A stretch of DNA of 9,341 nucleotides from Cyclobacteriaceae bacterium. Lineage in GTDB: Bacteria; Bacteroidota; Bacteroidia; Cytophagales; Cyclobacteriaceae. The stretch covers positions 1 through 9,341 of the forward strand of contig VFKK01000092.1 of the NCBI GenBank assembly GCA_009885605.1. The letters are read 5' to 3'. A program made the translations under genes and the position numbers. Of this stretch, positions 1-5,670 are shown piece after piece. The stretch's first letter is position 1. Each line of letters starts with the position of its first letter. The notes under the pieces are model-generated. The model was not told the origin of the DNA and did not search any database. It saw nothing but the letters and a program-made list of their open reading frames with translations.

Positions 1-2
1 AT

Positions 3-1124
3 CGGACATTCGGGGCAAACGGCTTTTACGCCAGTACTTTTCCGGACCAATGGGAAAGCATTCAAACGACGTTAGCATCTTTGAGTCATACGCTCAACCT
101 GGAAAACTTTTACCTGAACACCCGAGGGTATTGGAGAAGAAATGTGGACGAGTTTAGATTGAGAAGAAATGAACCGGAATTCTATCAGAATAATCATACC
201 AGCGATGTATTTGCTTTGGAGGCAAACGGTAATTTCAAATCCTCTTTGGGCACTACTGGTTTTGGAATCGAAACCAGAAAAGAAGAAATCGAAAGCTCCA
301 ATCTTGGCAATCGTGATCGGACTTTGACCGGGATTTTCCTCGAGCAACTGATGAATTTTGGAGACAAAATAGATCTGAGAGCCGGACTCTATTCAAATTA
401 CTATTCTGAATATGGCTGGAAGCATTTCCCTGGTGTTGAGGTTGGTTTCCAGGCAGCTCCTACGTTAAGATTTTATAGCGGATATGGAGTCAGCTATCGA
501 ATCCCGACCTACACCGACCTTTATTATAAAGGACCAACCAATATCGGAAACGACCAATTGGTGCCCGAGCAAGCTCAAAACTTTGAGATCGGAGCCAAAT
601 GGAATAAGTCCGGATTCATGGCAGAGCTCGTTTACTTCAATCGAAATACAGATAATCTAATCGAGTGGACACGTCCAAACTCAAGTACACCTTGGCAACC
701 CCAAAACTTTAACGAAGTTACCTTCAATGGAATCGAAGCATCCCTAAACTATCGGGTCAATCCTACCGGAAAAAGTATTCAAGTGAGAGAGTTTATGGTT
801 TCTTACAATTACATCAATACTAATCTGATCGAACAGCCGGGAACAGAAACCCGATATGCCCTTGCTGCTCTGAAAAATCAGTTTATCGGTGGAGTTTTAG
901 TCGGCGTCGGACCTAAGGTCGAATGGAACACCAAAATGAGATATGTGGAGCGTGAAAGCCGGGACCCCTATTTTGTATTGGACATGCGAGCGGACTACAA
1001 TCGCCTGGGAAAAGCTGGATTCTTTGCGGAAGCATCCAATGTTACCAATACCGAATACATTGAAGCCGGAACTGTTCAGATGCCCGGAAGATGGTTTCGA
1101 GCTGGATTTATGTTGAACCTTTGA
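3..1124 (+). CDS. TonB-dependent outer-membrane receptor, C-terminal part (5' partial)
   Basis: The reading frame is open from base 3 to the TGA at 1122-1124, so the start codon lies outside the window; the TTG at 81 is not a credible start because coding continues unbroken upstream. About 373 residues are visible, corresponding to the latter part of a 22-strand beta-barrel. Family signs are the opening FGANGFYASTFPDQWES, the stretch around bases 505-600 (PTYTDLYYK, then a GNDQLVPEQ segment, typical of BtuB/siderophore-type receptors), alternating hydrophobic/polar strands rich in Tyr, Phe and Trp, and the closing GRWFRAGFMLNL barrel strand. Known role of the family: energy-dependent uptake of scarce ligands such as cobalamin or iron chelates across the outer membrane, driven by TonB-ExbBD through the N-terminal plug, which is not in this window. 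The substrate cannot be told from the part seen. A cobalamin/siderophore (BtuB-like) receptor fits better than a SusC-type glycan receptor, which would be longer. A terminator overlaps the stop codon, so this is the last gene of its transcript. Confidence 0.9.
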   Translation, partial: RTFGANGFYASTFPDQWESIQTTLASLSHTLNLENFYLNTRGYWRRNVDEFRLRRNEPEFYQNNHTSDVFALEANGNFKSSLGTTGFGIETRKEEIESSNLGNRDRTLTGIFLEQLMNFGDKIDLRAGLYSNYYSEYGWKHFPGVEVGFQAAPTLRFYSGYGVSYRIPTYTDLYYKGPTNIGNDQLVPEQAQNFEIGAKWNKSGFMAELVYFNRNTDNLIEWTRPNSSTPWQPQNFNEVTFNGIEASLNYRVNPTGKSIQVREFMVSYNYINTNLIEQPGTETRYALAALKNQFIGGVLVGVGPKVEWNTKMRYVERESRDPYFVLDMRADYNRLGKAGFFAEASNVTNTEYIEAGTVQMPGRWFRAGFMLNL

Positions 1125-1159
1125 ATTAAAGAGCGTTAATTAAACGCTCTTTAATTTTT
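1124..1159 (+). terminator. Rho-independent terminator of the TonB receptor gene
   Basis: A perfect 14-bp stem pairs 1124-1137 with 1143-1156 around a 5-nt loop (1138-1142) and is followed by a short T run (1155-1159). The stem begins on the last base of the receptor stop codon. The flanking A and T tracts are nearly symmetrical, so it may also act on minus-strand transcription that passes the tRNA-locus terminator. Confidence 0.85.
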
Positions 1160-1165
1160 AAGCAT

Positions 1166-1191
1166 AAAAAAAGTCCCGAATATTCGGGACT
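1166..1191 (-). terminator. Terminator after the tRNA-like fragment (minus strand)
   Basis: Bases 1172-1191 form a perfect 20-nt palindrome (agtcccgaat/attcgggact). On the minus strand it is followed by seven T (complement of A 1166-1172). It sits 5 nt past the 3' end of the truncated tRNA. It is a near-exact copy of the hairpin after the intact tRNA-Val at 1540-1566, with one difference inside the stem. Confidence 0.85.
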
Positions 1192-1196
1192 TAATG

Positions 1197-1254
1197 TGGG
1201 AGTTGAGGGATTCGAACCCCCGACCCTTCCGTCTGAAACGGAATGCTCTGAACC
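1197..1254 (-). pseudogene. Truncated tRNA-Val-like 3' fragment with a UCA anticodon
   Basis: On the minus strand this is a tRNA from the D-loop to discriminator A73: GGTTCAGAGC, anticodon arm, variable loop, T-arm and 3' acceptor strand, all identical to the neighbouring tRNA-Val genes except for the anticodon arm. That arm is TTCCG-TTTCAGA-CGGAA, a perfect 5-bp stem with a 7-nt loop that reads anticodon TCA with U33 kept. Four of the five stem pairs differ from tRNA-Val yet all remain paired. The 17 nt that should supply the 5' acceptor strand and 5' D-stem match neither, so no cloverleaf can form and it cannot work as a normal tRNA. CCA is not encoded. It could be a remnant of another tRNA, an attachment/homing-site scar, or a structured 3' end of the nuclease transcript. 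Confidence 0.8.
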
Positions 1255-1265
1255 GAACTTTGATC

Positions 1266-1535
1266 TTATAAACTGGAACCTGGAAAAGTGCCTTGGATTA
1301 AAGCGGCAACCTTTACCCGTGATTTCCAGGATTTTACTTCCAATTCCCGTTGATAAGCCAAACTTTTTGTTTCGAGTTCTTCCAAATAAACCACCTCCCA
1401 ATCAGATGCCTTTCCGGTAAAGCCTTTGTGATTGGAATTATGCTTTCGCAGCCTTTCTTTCAAGTCATCTCCGGTATGACCTATGTAATATTTCTCTAGG
1501 GTCTTCGACTTTAAAATGTAAAAATGAAATCCCAT
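1266..1535 (-). CDS. Small GIY-YIG nuclease-family protein inserted at the tRNA-Val locus
   Basis: An 89-residue single-domain protein of the UvrC/Slx1-like GIY-YIG superfamily. Visible motifs are FYILK at residues 5-9 (the GIY position, Tyr6), YYIG at 16-19 (the YIG position, Tyr17), Arg28 in LKERLRKHN, and the metal-binding Glu64 in the AYQRELEVKSWKSR helix. All catalytic positions are therefore present. Length is normal for stand-alone members. I place the start at the ATG at 1535, right before the domain; an upstream TTG at 1553 would add six residues encoded by the tRNA terminator itself and is unlikely. The gene starts 4 nt past the T run of the tRNA-Val terminator and stops 11 nt before the truncated tRNA. 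No promoter of its own is evident, so expression may depend on read-through from the tRNA transcript. The family cuts DNA in repair, restriction or homing; which applies here is unknown. The location favours a selfish or homing role, but that is inference. Confidence 0.88.
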   Translation of the reverse strand: MGFHFYILKSKTLEKYYIGHTGDDLKERLRKHNSNHKGFTGKASDWEVVYLEELETKSLAYQRELEVKSWKSRVKVAALIQGTFPGSSL

Positions 1536-1539
1536 AAAC

Positions 1540-1566
1540 AAAAAAAGTCCCAAATATTCGGGACTT
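1540..1566 (-). terminator. Terminator of the tRNA-Val operon (minus strand)
   Basis: Reading the minus strand, agtcccgaat pairs with atttgggact (one G-T wobble) and is followed by seven T (A 1540-1546). It lies 4 nt past the 3' end of tRNA-Val copy 1. The nuclease ATG comes 4 nt after the T run, so the hairpin separates the tRNAs from the nuclease gene. Confidence 0.85.
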
Positions 1567-1628
1567 GATGTGGGAGTTGAGGGATTCGAACCCCCGACCC
1601 TCTGCTTGTAAGGCAGATGCTCTGAACC
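1540..1628 (-). repeat. Direct repeat copy R2: terminator plus tRNA-Val 3' part
   Basis: Partner of R1 (1166-1254), 374 bp away and in the same orientation. Here the sequence is part of an intact tRNA-Val and its terminator. A third copy of just the tRNA portion is present in tRNA-Val copy 2 (1693-1767), without the hairpin. Confidence 0.9.
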
Positions 1629-1645
1629 AGCTGAGCTAAACTCCC
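1571..1645 (-). tRNA. tRNA-Val(UAC), copy 1 (promoter-distal)
   Basis: A complete 75-nt cloverleaf on the minus strand: acceptor GGGAGTT/AACTCCC, D-stem GCTC/GAGC with a 10-nt loop, anticodon stem TCTGC/GCAGA with loop CTTACAA (anticodon TAC, valine), 5-nt variable loop, T-stem GGGGG/CCCTC with loop TTCGAAT, and discriminator A73. CCA is not encoded and must be added enzymatically. It is identical to copy 2, from which it is separated by 47 nt (1646-1692). Both are likely processed from one transcript that ends at the hairpin 1540-1566. Confidence 0.97.
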
Positions 1646-1692
1646 GAAGGACTTACTTGAAGTTTTCTAACCTCGTTCGATTAGATTTGATG

Positions 1693-1767
1693 TGGGAGTT
1701 GAGGGATTCGAACCCCCGACCCTCTGCTTGTAAGGCAGATGCTCTGAACCAGCTGAGCTAAACTCCC
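1693..1767 (-). tRNA. tRNA-Val(UAC), copy 2 (promoter-proximal)
   Basis: Identical over all 75 nt to copy 1, with the same cloverleaf and TAC anticodon. It lies about 20 nt downstream of a consensus Bacteroidota -7 element and is the first gene of the tRNA transcript. No terminator hairpin separates it from copy 1. The identity suggests recent duplication or gene conversion. Confidence 0.97.
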
Positions 1768-1787
1768 GTTGTATCCCAAACGGATTG

Positions 1788-1818
1788 CAAAGGTAAATTC
1801 TATTTTCTTCTAGCCAAA
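1788..1818 (-). promoter_or_regulatory. Bacteroidota-type promoter of the tRNA-Val operon
   Basis: On the minus strand the sequence reads TTTG (1815-1818), a 19-bp spacer, then TACCTTTG (1788-1795). This is an exact fit to the -33 TTTG / -7 TAnnTTTG consensus of the Bacteroidota housekeeping sigma factor. Transcription would begin a few bases downstream, shortly before the 5' end of tRNA-Val copy 2 at 1767. Confidence 0.8.
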
Positions 1819-1893
1819 TAATTTCTTAAACAAAAGACTTAATCTCTTGAAAATGAGATCGAATATTTATTTAAAACTTGACCGTCAACAGTA

Positions 1894-1937
1894 ATTTGAT
1901 CTTTGGAAGTGTTTTTTCAATTAATAAAAGATCAAAT
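1894..1937 (-). other. Inverted repeat over the aldehyde dehydrogenase stop codon
   Basis: Bases 1894-1904 (atttgatcttt) are the exact complement of 1927-1937, giving an 11-bp AT-rich stem with a 22-nt loop. It covers the TGA stop at 1932-1934 of the minus-strand aldehyde dehydrogenase gene. The loop is long and no T run follows, so it is at best a weak terminator or a 3'-end stabilising hairpin. No better terminator is visible between this gene and the tRNA promoter. Confidence 0.35.
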
Positions 1938-3476
1938 ATCAAACTTAATCCCCTGCGCCAAAGGCAAAGTTGTGGAATAATTGATCGTATTAGTTTGTCT
2001 GCGCATGTAGGCTTTCCACGCATCCGAGCCAGACTCCCGTCCTCCACCGGTTTCTTTTTCTCCGCCGAATGCTCCTCCAATCTCAGCACCTGAAGTTCCG
2101 ATATTAACATTTGCTATTCCACAGTCCGAGCCTGCTGCCGAAAGGAATGCCTCCGACTCCCTCATGTTAGTGGTCATAATCGCGGAGGAAAGGCCTTGCG
2201 GAACCCCGTTTTGAATCGCGATAGCCTCAGCAAAAGTTTCGTATTTGATCAAATATAAGATTGGAGCAAATGTCTCATGCTGAACAATCTCAAAATGATT
2301 TTCTGCTTCATAGATCGCAGGCTTTACGTAGCTTCCCGACTCAAATCCATCCCCCGTCAAAACTCCTCCTTCGACTACTGCTTTTCCACCTTCGGTTTTT
2401 ACTTTCTCTATAGCTGCCAAATACATGTCAACAGCATCAACGTCTATCACTGGACCGACATGATTTTTCTCATCAAGTGGGTTTCCGATGACTAATTTAC
2501 TATAAGCTGATTTTAATCTGGATTTTACTTCTTCGTATACCGTCTCCTGAATGATCAACCTTCTCGTACTGGTGCAACGCTGTCCGGCAGTTCCCACAGC
2601 ACCAAAAAGAGCACCACGGATGGCAATGTCTAAATCAGCATTTTCTGTGATGATGATGGCATTATTGCCTCCTAATTCCAACAAAGATCTTCCTAATCTT
2701 CCTCCCACTGCTTGACCCACCAATTTACCCATTCGGGTGGATCCCGTAGCCGAAACCAATGGAACTCTGTGGTCATGAGAAAGCATTTGGCCCACTTTAT
2801 AATCCCCGATGATCAGGGAAGATATTCCTTCCGGCATCCCGTGTTTTTCAAATATTTTACCAACTATCAGCTGACAAGCGATACCCGAAATCGGTGCTTT
2901 TTCCGAAGGTTTCCAGACACAGACGTCACCGCAAACCCACGCTAAAGCTGCATTCCATGACCAAACCGCCACAGGGAAATTGAATGCGGAAATGATTCCT
3001 ACAATTCCAAGTGGATGCCATTGCTCATACATCCGGTGACCGGGACGCTCGGAGTGCATCGTCAATCCATACAATTGACGGGAAAGCCCAACTGCAAAAT
3101 CGCAGATATCGATCATTTCCTGAACTTCTCCAAGACCTTCCTGATACGATTTACCCATCTCGAACGAGACCAATTTACCGAGATCAGCCTTTACCTCCCT
3201 CAGTGCATTTCCTATTTCGCGAACGATTTCACCCCGCTGAGGAGCAGGAACTAATCTCCATTGTTCAAAAGCTATTTGAGCCTGAGATATGATTGCTTCA
3301 TAGGTATCGGAATTACTGTATTGAACAGTTGCAATCAGACTTCCATCAGCTGGTGAAAAAGAAGAAAGAAATGATTCTCCTGATTCCAGCCATTTTTTTC
3401 CAGTAGAAGAGCCAGCATTTTCTTGCTTTATCCCAAGTCTATCTAGTGATTCACGAATTCCGAAATGATCTTTCAT
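1932..3476 (-). CDS. amaB: ALDH7/antiquitin-type aldehyde dehydrogenase (alpha-aminoadipate semialdehyde dehydrogenase)
   Basis: A full-length 514-residue NAD(P)-dependent aldehyde dehydrogenase. Visible active-site elements are the oxyanion Asn166 in SAFNFPVAVW, Lys189 of the WKP cofactor motif, GSTRMG at 245-250, the general base Glu267 in LELGGNN, the nucleophile Cys301 in TAGQRCTS, and ETFAPI at 401-406. The C-terminal region 461-511 (TSGAEIGGAFGG, then GGGRESGSDAWK, then the LPLAQGIKF end) closely follows human ALDH7A1/antiquitin as I remember it, as does total length. The family oxidises alpha-aminoadipate semialdehyde / piperideine-6-carboxylate to alpha-aminoadipate in lysine breakdown and also detoxifies other aldehydes. 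The symbol amaB follows that reaction; no other lysine-degradation gene is nearby to confirm it. The start is the ATG at 3476, 71 bp downstream of the DUF4421 gene on the same strand. A lone -7 motif in this gap may serve it. Confidence 0.9.
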   Translation of the reverse strand: MKDHFGIRESLDRLGIKQENAGSSTGKKWLESGESFLSSFSPADGSLIATVQYSNSDTYEAIISQAQIAFEQWRLVPAPQRGEIVREIGNALREVKADLGKLVSFEMGKSYQEGLGEVQEMIDICDFAVGLSRQLYGLTMHSERPGHRMYEQWHPLGIVGIISAFNFPVAVWSWNAALAWVCGDVCVWKPSEKAPISGIACQLIVGKIFEKHGMPEGISSLIIGDYKVGQMLSHDHRVPLVSATGSTRMGKLVGQAVGGRLGRSLLELGGNNAIIITENADLDIAIRGALFGAVGTAGQRCTSTRRLIIQETVYEEVKSRLKSAYSKLVIGNPLDEKNHVGPVIDVDAVDMYLAAIEKVKTEGGKAVVEGGVLTGDGFESGSYVKPAIYEAENHFEIVQHETFAPILYLIKYETFAEAIAIQNGVPQGLSSAIMTTNMRESEAFLSAAGSDCGIANVNIGTSGAEIGGAFGGEKETGGGRESGSDAWKAYMRRQTNTINYSTTLPLAQGIKFDI

Positions 3477-3508
3477 GGGATTTTGGGGTGTATTTCTTCT
3501 TGATTGAT

Positions 3509-3516
3509 CAAATCTA
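3509..3516 (-). promoter_or_regulatory. Possible -7 element upstream of the aldehyde dehydrogenase gene
   Basis: The minus strand reads TAGATTTG, matching TAnnTTTG, 33 nt upstream of the ATG at 3476. No TTTG/TTG is found at the expected 19-21 bp further upstream, so this is half a promoter at best. Co-transcription from the DUF4421 gene is the alternative. Confidence 0.35.
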
Positions 3517-3547
3517 AAAATAATTCCCGAGTGGATTCCAGTCCTGT

Positions 3548-4564
3548 TTATTTTAAACCCAGACCTAGGATATTAATCGGATTAAACTTGTCAAAAGTCT
3601 TTTTAAACTTCGGACTCACATCGAATTTATAAACAAAATTGAGCCGGTAATTTCCTGTATTTGCAGAATTATTCCAGTCAAATTGATTTGCCAGATTCAG
3701 GTGTTTATAGACGTAATTCACATTAACGGAGAATTTTCGATTATTAAATCCTGCATAACCTCGAGCTGAATAACCAGGAATTGCCTGCCAAACCCTTGTT
3801 TCTACTTCTTTGTCCCATCTGGAATATCCCGCTCCCAGATTGCCAATAAGCGCTCCTGTCAAAAAAAAGCCTTTGCCAAATACCAAAGTCCCTACAAAAC
3901 CGGCATTAGGGCCGAAATGGAGATAGTCGGCTCGTTTAAAATTAACAGGATAATTTTCCTCCATCGGATAAATCACAGAATCCCCCTGTACACTCACACG
4001 GTACGCTTCCAATCCTACCAAAGGCGAAAAAGCAGAACGCTTCTGGATAGAGGACTGTTGCATAGCCGCATCTATTGATATTTTTTGCCCATTGAAAACA
4101 TAACTGGCCAGAAAACCAAGTTTACGAACTTTCATGTCTTCTCTGAGATAGGAAACATCTTGACCCGAAAAATCAGAGATTGTATAACCGTTATAGAACT
4201 GACCAAAAAAATCAATTATCCAGTGAACGGGGTAAAAGTGCATCTGTAAATCCAGATATTGAGGAAAATCCTTCTGCCTATCAGGATTGATTAAACCCAA
4301 AGGAAAAGCAATGTTGAGTGTGAATTTCTGATAAGTAGCGCCAAGACCTACGTTCAAACCAGAATTTGGCATGTAGCGTATTTTCCTGTCGGTATCGGGA
4401 TTGGTCACAATGAAATCGGTGTACTTTTTAGAGAAATAAAAACGAGTGACAAGTTTGTCTGATTGAGAATAGACGTAGCTCGTATCCATTTCCGCTTTTT
4501 GGGCAAATGCTTGCGCAATACCTCCAAAACTCATACCTATAATAATGAAAAACCGGAAAATCAT
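3548..4564 (-). CDS. DUF4421 family outer-membrane beta-barrel protein
   Basis: A 338-residue exported protein. Residues 1-21 form a signal peptide (hydrophobic run FFIIIGMSFGGIAQ, then AFA before Gln22). The mature part opens with DTSYVYSQSDKLVTRFYFSKKYTDFIV and continues with PNSGLNVGLGATYQKFTLNIAF, the pattern I recognise for DUF4421. It then shows many alternating amphipathic strands rich in Tyr, Phe and Gly, consistent with an outer-membrane barrel. DUF4421 proteins are common in Bacteroidota and have no established function. The ATG at 4564 is chosen because it gives a complete signal peptide. It is followed after 71 bp by the aldehyde dehydrogenase gene on the same strand, with no terminator between, so the two may be co-transcribed; a functional link is not evident. 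A strong terminator hairpin lies only 46 nt upstream of the start. Confidence 0.82.
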   Translation of the reverse strand: MIFRFFIIIGMSFGGIAQAFAQKAEMDTSYVYSQSDKLVTRFYFSKKYTDFIVTNPDTDRKIRYMPNSGLNVGLGATYQKFTLNIAFPLGLINPDRQKDFPQYLDLQMHFYPVHWIIDFFGQFYNGYTISDFSGQDVSYLREDMKVRKLGFLASYVFNGQKISIDAAMQQSSIQKRSAFSPLVGLEAYRVSVQGDSVIYPMEENYPVNFKRADYLHFGPNAGFVGTLVFGKGFFLTGALIGNLGAGYSRWDKEVETRVWQAIPGYSARGYAGFNNRKFSVNVNYVYKHLNLANQFDWNNSANTGNYRLNFVYKFDVSPKFKKTFDKFNPINILGLGLK

Positions 4565-4875
4565 AGCAATGGGAAGGTTTGAACCTAAATTTGATTAAAA
4601 TCTTGCCATAAAAAAAAATCCGAGCCGTAGCTCGGATTTTTCTTGAAACAAGTCGAGTTCGAAAAATGGTTGTGAATGGATTGAATATTAAAAAAATGCG
4701 TTTTAGATAAAAGAAGATTAATCACCATATCTAAGCTAAAAAATTAATTTAATTAATCAAACTATTTCTAAGATTTTTTTACCTGTAACTAATTGGCAAA
4801 GAGACAATTAATATGGATGAAAGTTCAAATTAAAACCCCAAGAATAAGCCCCAAATCTTCTAAATTGCAGATATT
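4565..4875. other. 311-bp AT-rich divergent intergenic region
   Basis: The gap separates the minus-strand DUF4421 gene from the plus-strand glycosyltransferase. It contains one strong terminator hairpin (4610-4641), a short inverted repeat AGGTT-TG-AACCT at 4575-4586, and AT-rich sequence with small imperfect palindromes around 4690-4760. No ORF with family features is seen on either strand. I found no full consensus promoter for either flanking gene. A TAAATTTG motif at 4586-4593 (+) lacks a -33 partner and would run straight into the terminator. Confidence 0.6.
4610..4641. terminator. Strong bidirectional hairpin terminator with no obvious parent gene
   Basis: Bases 4614-4625 pair with 4630-4641 (aaaaatccgagc/gctcggattttt) around a 4-nt loop, giving a 12-bp stem with a GC-rich core. 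There are A and T tracts on both sides; the minus-strand T tract is the longer (complement of A 4610-4618). It lies between a promoterless-looking gap and the DUF4421 start codon. It may end a small RNA made from the 4642-4875 side, act as a leader attenuator for DUF4421, or insulate the divergent genes. Confidence 0.8.
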
Positions 4876-5670
4876 ATGGCCAAACCAGTTCCTTCAAATC
4901 CCTTAATTTCAATAGTAATTCCCGCCTTCAACCAGGAAAAATACCTGGAGAAAACAGTTGGCTCTGCATTAGCATCTAAATACCAGTCAAAAGAGATCCT
5001 TATTATAAATGATGGCTCAATAGATTCAAGTGAAATTATAGCTAAAAAACTTGCTGAAAGCCATCCGGAAATCCGACTTATCAATCAGGTAAACTCGGGT
5101 GTGAGCAGAGCCAGAAATAATGGTATAAGCCACGCCAAAGGAAAATACATTTTACCCCTCGACGGAGATGATTTAATTTCGGACAATTATATATCGGAAG
5201 CTATCAAGATCCTCGAAAATCAATCCCAGGTAAAAGTTGTCTATTGTGAAGGCGTTAAATTTGATGAAAATGGGCAGAAGACGTGGAATCTAAAACCATT
5301 CAGCCGGAATGCCCTGGCTCGCGATAATATGATTTTCGTGGCAGGGGTGTATAGAAAATCTGATTGGGAAGCTTGTGGAGGCTATTCCGAAGATATGAAA
5401 ATGGGGCGCGAAGATTGGGAATTTTGGATCAAAATGCTCAAAAATGGAGGTGAGGTCGTGAAACTCCCTTTTATTGGTTTCTTCTACAGAATGACCCCCG
5501 GAAGCAAACGCAAGAAAACCGGAACCAATCAAAAAAAGCGAGAGCGAATAGCTTATCTGAATGCTAAACATCGTGATTTTTTCGAAAGAGAATTGAATGG
5601 TCCCCTTAGATTTCAGCGAACCTGGTCAAAACCCTACAATACTCTTTTGAAGTGGGTAGGCAAACTCTAA
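4876..5670 (+). CDS. Family 2 (GT-A) glycosyltransferase
   Basis: A 264-residue soluble glycosyltransferase of the GT2 family. Visible signs are the N-terminal nucleotide-binding strand ISIVIPAFNQEKYLEKTV (11-28), IINDGSIDSS with Asp46 (43-52), NSGVSRARNNGI (73-84), the metal-binding DGDD at 96-99 (the DxD motif), and REDWEFWIKML at 178-188, which supplies the catalytic acid pair (Glu179/Asp180). The basic C-terminus (KRKKTG, KKRER) and lack of transmembrane helices suggest a peripheral inner-membrane enzyme that adds a sugar to a lipid-linked surface glycan, but donor and acceptor cannot be read from the sequence. The ATG at 4876 precedes the fold by ten residues; there is no clear Shine-Dalgarno site, as usual for this phylum. 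The TAA at 5668-5670 directly abuts the stop of the opposing glycosyltransferase gene. Confidence 0.9.
   Translation: MAKPVPSNPLISIVIPAFNQEKYLEKTVGSALASKYQSKEILIINDGSIDSSEIIAKKLAESHPEIRLINQVNSGVSRARNNGISHAKGKYILPLDGDDLISDNYISEAIKILENQSQVKVVYCEGVKFDENGQKTWNLKPFSRNALARDNMIFVAGVYRKSDWEACGGYSEDMKMGREDWEFWIKMLKNGGEVVKLPFIGFFYRMTPGSKRKKTGTNQKKRERIAYLNAKHRDFFERELNGPLRFQRTWSKPYNTLLKWVGKL

Larger units (their letters stand above)
1166..1254 (-). repeat. Direct repeat copy R1: terminator plus tRNA-Val 3' part
   Basis: This 89-bp segment matches 1540-1628 at a constant offset of 374 bp. Outside the anticodon arm only two bases differ (1178 vs 1552 and 1193 vs 1567). Inside the 17-nt anticodon arm (1227-1243) 12 bases differ. 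The match stops abruptly at 1254, in the tRNA D-loop. With R2 it brackets the GIY-YIG gene, giving the look of an element with duplicated tRNA-derived ends. Confidence 0.9.

Noticed and set aside
1197..1254. Functional selenocysteine or UGA-suppressor tRNA
   Set aside because: The UCA anticodon is real in the sequence, but the 5' acceptor strand and 5' D-stem are missing and the upstream 17 nt cannot replace them. It also could not explain the TAG in the SYLF gene, which needs a CUA anticodon.
1126..1401. A minus-strand ORF running through the truncated tRNA and its terminator, ending in a tail read from the tRNA T-arm
   Set aside because: It overlaps the GIY-YIG gene in another frame and its C-terminal half is simply translated tRNA and hairpin sequence. 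Such tails are a common spurious product of ORF calling over tRNAs.
1196..1420. A plus-strand ORF starting with GVEGFEPPT
   Set aside because: This is the antisense translation of a tRNA T-arm, a well-known false ORF, continuing antisense to the GIY-YIG gene.
1166..1645. Integrase-type genomic island with tRNA attachment sites
   Set aside because: The bracketed segment is only about 374 bp and holds no recombinase; flanking genes look like ordinary chromosomal genes on both sides.
4575..4586. Short inverted repeat AGGTT-TG-AACCT upstream of DUF4421 as an operator
   Set aside because: Five-bp arms are expected by chance at this frequency and no regulator gene or second copy is nearby.
4586..4593. 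Plus-strand TAAATTTG as a promoter for the 4876 glycosyltransferase
   Set aside because: It has no TTTG at the right distance and any transcript would meet the strong terminator at 4610-4641 within about 40 nt.
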